A stretch of 64,000 bases of DNA, from contig NZ_PTJD01000018.1 in NCBI RefSeq assembly GCF_002934625.1, forward strand, positions 1 to 64,000, written 5' to 3'. Shown piece after piece: positions 55,913 through 64,000 of this stretch. The translations under genes were made by a program, and so were the position numbers. Numbering within the stretch: position 1 is the first letter of the stretch; every line of letters begins with the position of its first letter. The notes below the pieces were generated by a model, which did not search any database, was not told the origin of the DNA, and saw only the letters and a program-made list of their open reading frames with translations. The stretch comes from Kineococcus xinjiangensis (GTDB lineage: Bacteria; Actinomycetota; Actinomycetes; Actinomycetales; Kineococcaceae).

Positions 55913-58900
55913 GTGCTGCTGCGCCTGACCGTGACCGCCCGCACCTGCGGTGGACCGCGACCGCGGCGATGGGCGGTCGACGTGGAGGTCGCCGCCGCGC
56001 CGGGCACCCCGTGGTGCGAGGTCGAGCGGGAGGTCCGCGCGCTGACCCCCGACTGGCCGGGTCGCCCGCGCGTGGCGGGGACAGTCCTGGCGCCCGATGC
56101 CCCGGTCGGCAGTGCCCCCCTGCTCCACGGCGCGGTGCTCGACGTGGGAGAGGACGCCGCACCCCGCCCCGCCACCCGCGCCGCCGCTCGCGCCTCGGCT
56201 CGCGCCACGGCAGCGCGCGTCGTGCTGGCCGTCACGGGAGGTCCCGATGCCGGCCGCCGCCTGAGCCTGCCCCGCGGCACCCACGTGCTCGGTCGCGGCT
56301 CCGCACCGGAGCAGGTCGCCGACGAGGGCCTCTCCCGGCGCCACCTCCTCCTGCACGCGCCGGCCGGGCCCGCGGGCGCGGAGGTGGAGGACCTGGGCTC
56401 CGCCAACGGCTCCTGGCTCGAACGCGACGGGGAACGCCGCGAGCTCGGGGCACGACAGCGCCTCGACGTCCCCGGCCAGCGGCTGGTCGCCGGCTCGTCG
56501 ACGTTCGCCCTCCTCCCCGCCCCGCCCCCGCCCGCCGCCTGCACCGGCGACGGCGCCGGCCACGTCCTGCTCAACCGGGCGCCGCGGCTGCGTCCCGGCA
56601 CCGCGGAGCGGCTCCTGCGGCTGCCCGCCGAACCTGCCCCCGGGGCGCGTCCCGCCTTCCCGTGGCTCGCCGCCTCCGTCCCCCTGGTCCTCGCCGTGGT
56701 CATGGCGATCGTGTGGAGCCCGCTGTCCCTGCTGCTGGGGCTGGCCTCGCCGGTCCTGGTCCTCGGGCAGTGGTGGAGCGACCGGCGCGGTGGGGCGCGG
56801 CGCGACGAGGGGGCGCAGCGGCAGCACCGGGAGCAGTGCGACGCCGTGCGCGCCGACCTGGCGGAGGCCCTGGCCGCGGAGCACGCCGAGCGGCACCGCG
56901 CGGCACCCGACGCGGTCTCGCTGCTGGACGCGGTGCGCACGCCGGGGCGGCGGCTGTGGGAGCGCACCGCCGACGCGGACGACGCGCTGCGGCTGCGCCT
57001 GGGCAGCGGTGACCTGCCCGCCGCGAGCTGCGGCCTGCACGGCGAGCCGGACGCCTCCGTGCTGCGGGGGGTGCCCGTGGAGGTGGACCTCGGCGCGGCC
57101 GGCGTCCTCGGCGTGTGCGGACCGCGGACGGCCGTCCTCGGCGTCGCGCGCTTCCTGCTCGGGCAGGTCGCGACCTGGCACAGCCCCGACGAGGTCGCCG
57201 TCGCGGTGCTCGCGGCGGACGAGGACGCCGAGGCGGACTGGGGGTGGACCGCATGGCTGCCGCACACCCGCTCCGCGCTGGAGCCCGGGGCCGCCGGGGC
57301 CCCGGCCAGCCGCACCGCCGGGTGCGCGCAGGACCAGGACCGGGTGCAGCGCATCGTCGCGGAGCTGCTCACCGTGGTCGGCGCCGGCCGGCGGCAGGCC
57401 GGCGGCCCGTCCGGGCCCGGGGCGCGCCGCCGCGTCGTGCTCCTGCTCGACGGGGCGCAGCGGCTGCGCTCGCTGCCGGGCGTCGCCGACCTGCTGCGGG
57501 AGGGCCCGGACGCCGGGGTGTCCGTGATCTGCCTCGAGGAGGACCCCGCCCGGCTGCCCGCGGAGTGCCGCGCGCTGCTGTCCCTGCCCGCCGCGGGCAC
57601 CGGGGAGGCGTCACTGAGCGCGGACGGGCAGCAGGTGCTGGCCCTGCGCGCAGATGCCACGGGCGCCGCCTGGGCGTGGGACGTGGCGAGGTCGCTGGCG
57701 CCGTTGCGCGACGCCACCCCCGCGCCCGTGGCCGCCACCCTCCCCGCCACCGTGCGGCTCGTCGACCTGCTGCGCCGGGGCCCGGCGGCCGTGGACGCCC
57801 ACGACGCCACCTCGGTCGCCGCGGCGTGGCGGCGGGAACCGGCGTCGACGCGCGTCCTCCTCGGCCACGACGGGCGTGCGGCGCTGAGCGTGGACCTGGC
57901 CGTGGACGGTCCCCACGCGCTCGTGGCGGGCACCACCGGGTCGGGCAAGTCAGAGCTGCTGCAGGCGCTGGTCGCGGCGCTGGCCGTGGGGAACCGGCCG
58001 GAGGAGCTGCAGTTCGTCCTCGTGGACTACAAGGGCGGCTCGGCCTTCGCGGAGTGCGCCGCCCTGCCGCACTGCGCGGGCCTGGTGACCGACCTCGACG
58101 AGCACCTCACCCGGCGGGCGCTGCGCAGCCTGACCGCGGAGGTCCGCCGCCGCGAGCGGCTGCTGCGGGCAGCGGGGGCGAACGACCTGGCGGCGCTGCG
58201 TGCGGCGGCGGGTCCCGGAGGGTCCTGCCCGCCCCGGCTGGTGCTCGTCGTCGACGAGTTCCGGGTGCTGGCGGAGGAGCTGCCGGACTTCGTGGGCGGG
58301 CTGGTGCGCATCGCCGCGGTCGGCCGCTCGCTCGGCATCCACCTGGTCCTGGCGACGCAGCGCCCGGCCGGTGTCGTCAGCGCCGACATCCGCGCCAACA
58401 CCAACCTGCGGATCGCGCTGCGGGTGCAGGACCGCGCGGACGGGGTGGACGTGGTGGGCGTCGCGGACCCCGCGCTGCTGGACGAGCGCACGCCGGGGCG
58501 GGCGGTGCTGCGCAGCGGCGGAGGCGCCGTCCGCACGGTGCAGGTGGCACGGGTGGGTGGCGCTCCCCCCGCACCGGCGGGCGCGAGGGTGCGGGTGCGA
58601 CCGGTGCGCTTCGGGGCTCCGGCGGAGCAGTCCGCCGCGGGCCCGTCGGAGGCCGCGGAGCCCCCGGAGGCCGCGAGCAGCGACCTGCGGCTGCTGGTGG
58701 CGGCGCTGCGCGCGGCCGCCGTCGACGTGGACGCGGAGGCGCCGGCGAGCCCCTGGCTGCCGCCCCTGCCGGAACGGGTGGCGTCGGCGGACCTGCCACC
58801 GCCCGCCGTCGCGGGCACCGCGCTGCCGTGGGGCCTGCTCGACCTGCCCGACCTGCAGGAGCGGCGGAGCGCGACCTGGGACCTCGCCGAGGGGCAGCAC

Positions 58901-60307
58901 CTGCTCGTCGTGGGCACGGTCCGCAGCGGCCGCAGCACCCTCGTCAGGACGCTGCTCGCGGCGGCCGGGGCACCGCCGCCGGCTCCCGTGCACTGCTACG
59001 TCCTCGACGCCGGCGGGACGCTCGCCGACCTGGACGGGGCGCCGCACGTGGGTGCCGTGGTCGGGCCGGAGGAGCTGTGGCGGGCGGGCAGGGTGCTGGC
59101 GCGGCTGCTGGCGGAGGTGGAGTCCCGCCGCGCCCTCTTCGCCTCCCTCGGTGTGCGGAGCCTGGAGGAGCAGCAGGGCTGCCCGGGCGCCGGACGGCCG
59201 CTGCCGTACCTGCTGCTGGCCGTGGACGGGTGGGACACCTGGTCGCGGGTGCTCGCCGAGGCCGATCCCAGCGCGGCCGACGCCGTGCCGCGCCTGCTGC
59301 GGGAGGGCTCGGCGCTGGGCGTGCGGGTGCTGCTCACCGGCGACCGGGGGCTGCTGACGTCCGCGGTCGCCTCCGCCGCGGGCTGCACCGTCCTGCTGCG
59401 GCTGTCGGACCGGGCGGACGCCGCGCTGGCGGGCGTGGACCCGCGCCAGGTGCCGCTCGGCGTCCCGGCGGGGCGCGGGCTGCGGGTGCGCGACGGTCGC
59501 GCGGAGGAGGTGCAGGTGGCGCTGCCCCCGGCGGCCGCTGCTGCGCGGGCGGCCGCTGCGCGGGCGGCCGCTGCGGGGGCGCGACCGTGGCGGGTGCGCC
59601 CGCTGCCGGCGCGGTGCTCGTGGGCGGACACCGCGCCGGCGCCGGCGGACGCGGGCGGGCGCCTGCCGCCCCTGCTGCTCGGATCGGGCGGTGACGAGGC
59701 CGCGCCCGTGCACCTCGACCTCGGCGCCCCGGGCTCCTGCGCGCTCGTCGCGGGTCCGCCCGGGTCGGGCCGCTCGTGGGCGCTGGCGCTGCTGGCGGCG
59801 CGCACGGCAGCGGCGGGCTGGCCGGTAGCGCTCGTGCGCCCCACCGCCGCAGCAGCCCCGCCGGCCTCCCTCGGCTGCTTCGCGCCCGGGACGGGACGGG
59901 AGCTGGCGGCGGCCCTCGACGCCGCACGCGCGGACGGGCGCGAGGCGCTGGTCCTGGTGGACGACCTGGAGGAGCTGCTGGACTCCGACGTGGAGGAGGT
60001 GGTGCTGCGCCGCCTCGCCGCCCGGGGCGGCGAACGCGTCGTGGGCGCCGGCCGCAGCGCGGACCTGGCGGCTGCGTACCGGGGGCTGGCGGTGTCGCTG
60101 CGCCGCAGCGGGTCCGGCCTGCTGTTGGGGGCGGGCCCCCGCGTGGACGGGGAGGCGCTGGGCCTGCGCTCCCTGCTCGCCCCGGGGCCGGGGCCGGGGG
60201 CCGGGTTCCTGGTGGCGCCGGGAACCGGCGCGGGACCGGTGCCCGTGCGGCTGGCCGGGTTCCCCGGCGGGGCGGAGGACGGCCGGGGCCGTACGGTGTC
60301 GGGGTGA
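55913..60307 (+). CDS. FHA-TM-FtsK/SpoIIIE ATPase of EssC/EccC type
   Basis: About 1464 residues. Domains: FHA at about 100-200 (LGRGSAPEQVADEGLSRRHL, LEDLGSANGSWLERDG), two membrane helices at about 250-290 (VPLVLAVVMAIVWSPLSLLLG), then three FtsK-like ATPase domains. The first has Walker A GTTGSGKSELL (about 673), the EssC/EccC signature VLVDYKGGSAF and Walker B LVLVVDEF. The second and third P-loops are GTVRSGRST (about 1001) and GPPGSGRSW (about 1280), each with Arg for the Lys. GTG 55913 has GGAAG upstream; 55889 is an alternative. WXG100 partners are not in view. Confidence 0.9.
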   Translation: MLLRLTVTARTCGGPRPRRWAVDVEVAAAPGTPWCEVEREVRALTPDWPGRPRVAGTVLAPDAPVGSAPLLHGAVLDVGEDAAPRPATRAAARASARATAARVVLAVTGGPDAGRRLSLPRGTHVLGRGSAPEQVADEGLSRRHLLLHAPAGPAGAEVEDLGSANGSWLERDGERRELGARQRLDVPGQRLVAGSSTFALLPAPPPPAACTGDGAGHVLLNRAPRLRPGTAERLLRLPAEPAPGARPAFPWLAASVPLVLAVVMAIVWSPLSLLLGLASPVLVLGQWWSDRRGGARRDEGAQRQHREQCDAVRADLAEALAAEHAERHRAAPDAVSLLDAVRTPGRRLWERTADADDALRLRLGSGDLPAASCGLHGEPDASVLRGVPVEVDLGAAGVLGVCGPRTAVLGVARFLLGQVATWHSPDEVAVAVLAADEDAEADWGWTAWLPHTRSALEPGAAGAPASRTAGCAQDQDRVQRIVAELLTVVGAGRRQAGGPSGPGARRRVVLLLDGAQRLRSLPGVADLLREGPDAGVSVICLEEDPARLPAECRALLSLPAAGTGEASLSADGQQVLALRADATGAAWAWDVARSLAPLRDATPAPVAATLPATVRLVDLLRRGPAAVDAHDATSVAAAWRREPASTRVLLGHDGRAALSVDLAVDGPHALVAGTTGSGKSELLQALVAALAVGNRPEELQFVLVDYKGGSAFAECAALPHCAGLVTDLDEHLTRRALRSLTAEVRRRERLLRAAGANDLAALRAAAGPGGSCPPRLVLVVDEFRVLAEELPDFVGGLVRIAAVGRSLGIHLVLATQRPAGVVSADIRANTNLRIALRVQDRADGVDVVGVADPALLDERTPGRAVLRSGGGAVRTVQVARVGGAPPAPAGARVRVRPVRFGAPAEQSAAGPSEAAEPPEAASSDLRLLVAALRAAAVDVDAEAPASPWLPPLPERVASADLPPPAVAGTALPWGLLDLPDLQERRSATWDLAEGQHLLVVGTVRSGRSTLVRTLLAAAGAPPPAPVHCYVLDAGGTLADLDGAPHVGAVVGPEELWRAGRVLARLLAEVESRRALFASLGVRSLEEQQGCPGAGRPLPYLLLAVDGWDTWSRVLAEADPSAADAVPRLLREGSALGVRVLLTGDRGLLTSAVASAAGCTVLLRLSDRADAALAGVDPRQVPLGVPAGRGLRVRDGRAEEVQVALPPAAAAARAAAARAAAAGARPWRVRPLPARCSWADTAPAPADAGGRLPPLLLGSGGDEAAPVHLDLGAPGSCALVAGPPGSGRSWALALLAARTAAAGWPVALVRPTAAAAPPASLGCFAPGTGRELAAALDAARADGREALVLVDDLEELLDSDVEEVVLRRLAARGGERVVGAGRSADLAAAYRGLAVSLRRSGSGLLLGAGPRVDGEALGLRSLLAPGPGPGAGFLVAPGTGAGPVPVRLAGFPGGAEDGRGRTVSG

Positions 60308-60858
60308 CGAGCGACGACGGCCGCCCCGCCACGGAGCACTTCCGCATCCGGGAGGCGCGCCCCGCCGACTGCCCGCAGATCGCCGCCCTGGTCCGGGAGC
60401 TCGCGGCCTACGAGCGCGAGCCGGACGCGGCCACGGCGGGACCGGAGGACTTCGAGCGCGCGTTCTTCGCGCCGGACCCCCGCGTGAGCTGCCTGGTGGC
60501 CGAGGTCGTCGCGGCGGACGGCAGCACCGACGGGGAGCTGGCGGGCCTGGCCGTCTGGTACGTCACCTTCTCGACGTGGCAGGGCCGGCACGGCATGTGG
60601 CTGGAGGACCTCTTCGTGCGGCCGCAGCACCGCCGGCTCGGCATCGGCCGGGCGCTGTTCGCCGAGCTGGGCCGTCGCTGCGCCGAGCAGGGCTGGGGGC
60701 GGCTGGAGTGGTGGGTGCTCGACTGGAACGCCCCCGCGCACGCCTTCTACCAGGAGATCGGGGGCGTGGCGCAGGACGGCTGGACGACGTGGCGGCTCGA
60801 CGGGGCCGCCCTGGCGGAGCTGGGATCCACCCACACCACGGCTACGAACCCTTCGTGA
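60304..60858 (+). CDS. GNAT N-acetyltransferase
   Basis: 184 residues. GNAT core: FRIREARPADCPQIAALVREL at the start, acetyl-CoA loop RPQHRRLGIGRALFAELGRR and WWVLDWNAPAHAFYQEIGG. It resembles diamine/thialysine acetyltransferases (SpeG/SSAT2-like), but the substrate cannot be told. GTG overlaps the FtsK-gene stop by four bases, so the two are translated together. Confidence 0.9.
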   Translation: MTSDDGRPATEHFRIREARPADCPQIAALVRELAAYEREPDAATAGPEDFERAFFAPDPRVSCLVAEVVAADGSTDGELAGLAVWYVTFSTWQGRHGMWLEDLFVRPQHRRLGIGRALFAELGRRCAEQGWGRLEWWVLDWNAPAHAFYQEIGGVAQDGWTTWRLDGAALAELGSTHTTATNPS

Positions 60859-60939
60859 GTACGGCTCGACGCTGCGCATCTGCGAGTCTGGTGCAGGAGG
60901 GCGCGCCGGTGGGCGCCCGTGATCTGGAGAGGACGGACC

Positions 60940-61341
60940 GTGGCAACGACACAGGCCGGTGAAGTGACCGGCAGTGACCTCGTCGAGTTGAGGGTTCCTG
61001 CCGATCCCGCCTACCTGACCGTCGTGCGCACCGCGAGCGCGGGCCTGGCCGCACGTCTGGACCTCACCCTCGACGAGATCGAGGACCTCCGCATCGCGGT
61101 GGACGAGGCCTGCACCCTGCTGCTCGACCCGCAGGCCGAGGCGGGCGAGATCGTCGCCACCTTCCGGCTCGGGTCGGGCGTGCTCGAGGTGGAGGTGCGG
61201 GGACCGGCCACCGCCCTGCCGGAGCGCTCGAGCTTCGCGTGGGCGGTCCTCGAGGCGCTCGTCGGGGAGGTCTCCACCGGCCAGTCCGACACCGGCGCGT
61301 GGATCGTCCTGCGGCACACGCGGGCGAGGGGGGCGACGTGA
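60940..61341 (+). CDS. rsbW: Anti-sigma factor, RsbW-type kinase domain
   Basis: 133 residues. GHKL ATPase fold: ELRVPADPAYLTVVRTASAGLAA at the start, N-box LRIAVDEACTLLL, and a C-terminal SFAWAVLEALVGEV. Serine-kinase anti-sigma factor expected to hold the SigF-type factor encoded next; their genes overlap (TGATG). GTG start with AGAGGA upstream. No anti-anti-sigma gene is in view. Confidence 0.92.
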   Translation: MATTQAGEVTGSDLVELRVPADPAYLTVVRTASAGLAARLDLTLDEIEDLRIAVDEACTLLLDPQAEAGEIVATFRLGSGVLEVEVRGPATALPERSSFAWAVLEALVGEVSTGQSDTGAWIVLRHTRARGAT

Positions 61342-62177
61342 TGGCGGCCGTCGAGGGCGGCGACGCGGGCCGCGAGGTGCTGACCGGCCCGCCCAGCGCG
61401 CGCCGCGGCGACGAGCCGCTGACGCGGTACGGGCCCGGTGCGGCGCCCGAGGTCGACGACTTCGCCCGCTTCGCGGCGCTGCCCGAGGGCGCGCCGGGGC
61501 GCGCGGCGCTGCGGGAGGAGCTGCTGCGACGCCACCTGCAGCTCGCCGACCACCTGGCTCGCCGCTTCTCCGGGCGCGGGGAGCCCCACGACGACCTCGT
61601 GCAGGTCGCCACGATCGGCCTCATCAAGGCGCTCGACCGCTTCGACCCCAGCCGCGGCGTGCCCTTCCCCGCCTACGCGATCCCGACGATGCTGGGCGAG
61701 GTCAAGCGGCACTTCCGCGACCGTGGCTGGGCGCTGCGCGTGCCCCGGCGGATGCAGGAGACGGGCCGGGCCCTCGCCGACGCGAGGGAGACGTTGACCC
61801 ACGAGCTGGGACGGGCGCCGACGATCGCCGAGCTCGCCGCTCGCACCGGCCGGGACGCCGACGAGGTGGTGGAGGTCCTGGAGTCGGCCAACGCCTACTC
61901 CACCGTCCCCCTCGACGCGGCGTCGCCGGACTCGGGCGCCGCCCACCTCGGCAGCGTGGACGAGCAGCTGGAGCGGGTCGACAACCGGGAGGCGCTGCGT
62001 CCGCTGCTGGCCCAGCTGCCCCCGCGGGAGCGCCGCATCCTGGCTCTGCGCTTCGTCCGCGGCATGTCCCAGTCGCAGATCGCGGCCGAGGTCGGCATCT
62101 CGCAGATGCACGTCTCGCGCCTGCTGAGCCGGACCCTCGGCCAGCTGCGGGAGGGCCTGGGCACCGACAGCGCCTGA
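61341..62177 (+). CDS. sigF: RNA polymerase sigma factor, SigF/SigB group
   Basis: 278 residues. Region 2 has HLQLADHLARRFSGRGEPHD, DLVQVATIGLIKALDRFDPSRG and YAIPTMLGEVKRHFRDRGWALRVPR; region 4 ends LRFVRGMSQSQIAAEVGISQMHVSRLLSR. The group controls stress and developmental genes. ATG 61341 shares the A of the rsbW stop. An alternative GTG at 61338 is possible. Confidence 0.95.
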   Translation: MAAVEGGDAGREVLTGPPSARRGDEPLTRYGPGAAPEVDDFARFAALPEGAPGRAALREELLRRHLQLADHLARRFSGRGEPHDDLVQVATIGLIKALDRFDPSRGVPFPAYAIPTMLGEVKRHFRDRGWALRVPRRMQETGRALADARETLTHELGRAPTIAELAARTGRDADEVVEVLESANAYSTVPLDAASPDSGAAHLGSVDEQLERVDNREALRPLLAQLPPRERRILALRFVRGMSQSQIAAEVGISQMHVSRLLSRTLGQLREGLGTDSA

Positions 62178-62192
62178 GCGCCCGGCCCGGTC

Positions 62193-62597
62193 TCACTCCA
62201 CGACGGCGTCGACCACGTCCCGGTGGAAGAGCAACGCGACGGCCACGACCGCCGGCACCGCCAGCAGGATCCCCGCCCACGTCGTGCCGCTGGGGATCTG
62301 GGGGAGGCCGACCGCGAGCTGGAGGATCTGCCACACCAGCAGCGGCGCGCGGGCGGCGCGCCGGCGGTGCCACAGCGCTCGCGCCCCCAGGCCGAGACCG
62401 GCGGCGAAGCCCAGGGCGATCACCACGAGGCCGACGGCACCCGCCGTCTCGGTGGCTTCCGCGGTGGCCAGTCCCCACACCAGGTAGGCGGCCCACCCGA
62501 CCAGCAGCAGCGCCTCCAGCAGCACGAGGCCGACGAGGACGCGCAGCAGCGGCGGGCGGGTGGAGACCGGTGGGGCGGGACGCGAGGAGCTGGTCAC
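62193..62597 (-). CDS. Hypothetical membrane protein
   Basis: 134 residues with four hydrophobic segments (LVGLVLLEALLLVGWAAYLV; GAVGLVVIALGFAAGLGLGA; VWQILQLAVGLPQIP; WAGILLAVPAVVAVALLF). GTG 62597 chosen over longer frames that run into the whiB promoter. Convergent with sigF. Conserved-looking in related organisms, function unknown. Confidence 0.75.
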   Translation of the reverse strand: MTSSSRPAPPVSTRPPLLRVLVGLVLLEALLLVGWAAYLVWGLATAEATETAGAVGLVVIALGFAAGLGLGARALWHRRRAARAPLLVWQILQLAVGLPQIPSGTTWAGILLAVPAVVAVALLFHRDVVDAVVE

Positions 62598-62673
62598 GAC
62601 GGAACGGTATCCGCCGGCGCGGCGGTGACCCTGCGTGCGGGAACACGTGCGGATGGACGCGACGTTACGTGCG

Positions 62674-62756
62674 TGTGACGAAAACCTCAGGCGCACGCGG
62701 TCAAGACCCCGCCAACCCCCTTGTGGGCCGGGCCTGAGCATGTGAATCTGTTCTCA
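62674..62756 (+). promoter_or_regulatory. Two CRP-like sites in the whiB promoter region
   Basis: TGTGA-N6-CCTCA at 62674-62689 and TGTGA-N6-TCTCA at 62741-62756. The CRP/Rv3676 consensus is TGTGA-N6-TCACA; the second site differs in one half-site position order and the first in two. The whiB1 gene of M. tuberculosis is known to have two CRP sites. The 312-base region upstream of whiB has no other gene. Confidence 0.5.
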
Positions 62757-62909
62757 ACGAGATCCCCGACGGGTGGCGGTCGTGCGCGACCAGGGCCCGT
62801 CCAGGCACCGCCGGCGTCGCCGGTGCTCTGGGATCACCGTACACGACCCCGCACTGTGCGGAGTCATGTGCGTACCCGACACCGCAACGCATGAGGAGTG
62901 GAAACAACG

Positions 62910-63158
62910 ATGGACTGGCGTCACCGTTCCGCCTGCCTTGACGAGGATCCCGAGCTGTTCTTCCCGATCGGGAACACGGGCCCGGCCATCCTGCAGATCG
63001 AGGAGGCCAAGGCCGTGTGCCGTCGCTGCGACGTCGTCGACTCGTGCCTGAAGTGGGCACTGGAGACCGGGCAGGACGCCGGTGTCTGGGGCGGCCTGTC
63101 CGAGGACGAGCGCCGCGCCCTCAAGCGCCGCGCCGCCCGCGCCCGCCGCGCCGGCTGA
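62910..63158 (+). CDS. whiB1: WhiB-family iron-sulfur regulator, WhiB1-like
   Basis: 82 residues. The N-terminus MDWRHRSACLDEDPELFFP and the four cluster Cys (ACLDED, then AVCRRCDVVDSCLKWA) are followed by the GVWGG turn and a basic C-terminal tail KRRAARARRAG. It should bind a 4Fe-4S cluster sensitive to nitric oxide and act with the housekeeping sigma factor. ATG 62910 with GAGGAG 11 bases upstream. Divergent from the membrane gene. Confidence 0.96.
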   Translation: MDWRHRSACLDEDPELFFPIGNTGPAILQIEEAKAVCRRCDVVDSCLKWALETGQDAGVWGGLSEDERRALKRRAARARRAG

Positions 63159-63180
63159 GGCAGCGCCCAGCAGATCGCTC

Positions 63181-63229
63181 GAACGTGGGAGGAGCCCCGA
63201 CCCTCAGGGTCGGGGCTCCTCCCACGTTC
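63181..63229. terminator. Bidirectional terminator between whiB and pdtaS
   Basis: Perfect 23-bp stem with a three-base loop (TCA), the longest in the window. It lies between convergent genes and reaches into the stop codon of the kinase gene. Confidence 0.92.
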
Positions 63230-64000
63230 AGGACCGGGCCGCCGGATCCTGACGGCGCGCGGAGCGGATCCGCGCCTCCAGGACCACCTCGGTGCCGCCC
63301 TTCGGGCTCGTGCCGAAGTCCATCCGGCCGCGCAGCTCCCCCGCGACGAGCGAGTGCACGATCTGCGTGCCGAGCCCGGAGCGTCCCACCGCGAAGTCCG
63401 GCGGCAGGCCCACCCCGTCGTCGGACACCACCACCACGAGGCGCTCGTCGTCCTGGCGCTCGACCTGCACCTGGACGGTGCCCTCCTCCCCGGGGCGGTA
63501 GCCGTGCTCGACGGCGTTGGTCACCAGCTCCGTCAGCACCAGCGCCAGGGGCGTGGCGTCCTCCTGGCGCAGCGCCCCGAAGCGGCCGTCCCGCTGGATG
63601 TGGACCCGGGCGGAGGTCGACGTGGCGACCTCCGCGGCCAGCATCAGGCAGCGGTCGAGGACCTGGTCGAAGTCGACGTGCTCGTCGACGCCCTGGGCGA
63701 GCGTCTCGTGCACCAGGGCGATCGTCGCCACCCGCCGCATCGCCTCCTGCAGGGCCGCGCGCCCCTCGTCGGAGCGGATGCGCCGCGCCTGCAGGCGCAG
63801 CAGCGCCGCCACCGTCTGCAGGTTGTTCTTGACCCGGTGGTGCACCTCACGGATCGTCGCGTCCTTCGTCATCAGCTCCCGCTCGCGACGGCGCAGCTCC
63901 GAGACGTCGCGCACCAGGAGGATCGCGCCCACCCGCGTCGGCGCCGAGGTCGGCCCCTCCCGCCGCACCAGCGGGATCGCCCGCATCGACAGCGTCGCGG
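63228..64000 (-). CDS. pdtaS: PdtaS-like histidine kinase, 5' part outside the window
   Basis: The visible C-terminal part (about 257 residues) starts in a GAF/PAS-like region (VGAILLVRDVSELRRRERE), then a HisKA_2 dimerisation domain with phospho-His in IREVHHRVKNNLQTVAALLRLQ and an HATPase domain: LTELVTNAVEHGYRPG (N box), VVSDDGVGLPPDF (G1) and GRSGLGTQIVHSLV (G2). This is the orthologue type of M. tuberculosis PdtaS, which signals to the antiterminator PdtaR. The gene continues past the right end. Confidence 0.93.
   Translation of the reverse strand, partial: ATLSMRAIPLVRREGPTSAPTRVGAILLVRDVSELRRRERELMTKDATIREVHHRVKNNLQTVAALLRLQARRIRSDEGRAALQEAMRRVATIALVHETLAQGVDEHVDFDQVLDRCLMLAAEVATSTSARVHIQRDGRFGALRQEDATPLALVLTELVTNAVEHGYRPGEEGTVQVQVERQDDERLVVVVSDDGVGLPPDFAVGRSGLGTQIVHSLVAGELRGRMDFGTSPKGGTEVVLEARIRSARRQDPAARS

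Noticed and set aside
54472-57948. A 1158-residue version of the AAA protein
   Set aside because: The extension is antisense to the FHA-FtsK gene; a GTG at 55773 gives the natural TPR-AAA start.

Overview
The window is very GC-rich, densely coded DNA from an actinobacterium. Evidence: WhiB, PdtaS-type kinase, RsbW/SigF pair, DUF2017, DUF3039, DUF3618, RF2 without programmed frameshift, ClpS-DUF2017-MurI-RNase PH-RdgB order, many GTG starts and GTGA stop/start overlaps. A Kineococcus-like member of the Kineosporiaceae is my best guess; the sequence alone does not prove it.

Region 1 (1-3420) looks like the right end of an integrated element. It holds unrecognised small genes whose 3' ends sit next to copies of an intergenic imperfect-palindromic repeat (354, 1253, 2364, 2770), and it ends in a tRNA-Arg(TCT) 3' fragment without its 5' half. 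Next to it is a decayed GAF-GGDEF-EAL gene (3454-4166). Region 2 (4313-15116) is envelope and polysaccharide related: acyltransferase, small lipoprotein, OmpA-type lipoprotein with DGxG repeats, then a tightly coupled leftward set of a processive GT2 synthase, two beta-helix proteins, UDP-glucose dehydrogenase and an HNH lipoprotein, with a third beta-helix protein divergent. I read this as an uncharacterised uronate-polymer synthesis locus.

Region 3 (15648-30885) holds PrsW, orn, tRNA-His, tRNA-Lys, a frameshifted DUF2339 gene, a c-di-AMP riboswitch before a VanY-like peptidase, an aldehyde dehydrogenase/P450 pair, a GroES-like protein, Bcp, tRNA-Leu, a fasciclin lipoprotein, a membrane-anchored sulfite-oxidase-like enzyme and manA. 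Region 4 (30940-47499) is mostly conserved housekeeping: rdgB, rph, murI, DUF2017, clpS, pncB/pncA, a helicase, yqgE, ssrA/smpB, ftsEX, prfB, then an ABC exporter with its regulator.

Region 5 (47572-60307) has an esterase-like lipoprotein, a Tad/Flp pilus operon (pilin-like, TadE-like, TadA/B/C), a TPR membrane protein coupled to a TPR-AAA ATPase, and divergently a large FHA-transmembrane-triple-FtsK ATPase of the EssC/EccC type without any visible WXG100 substrate. Region 6 (60304-64000) holds an acetyltransferase, rsbW-sigF, a membrane protein, a whiB1-like gene with two CRP-like sites, and the 3' part of a PdtaS-like kinase gene cut by the window end.

Four genes (GAF protein, DUF2339 twice, TadE) are broken by one-base shifts in homopolymers or short repeats. 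They are either real decay or phase variation, or assembly indels; raw reads would decide.
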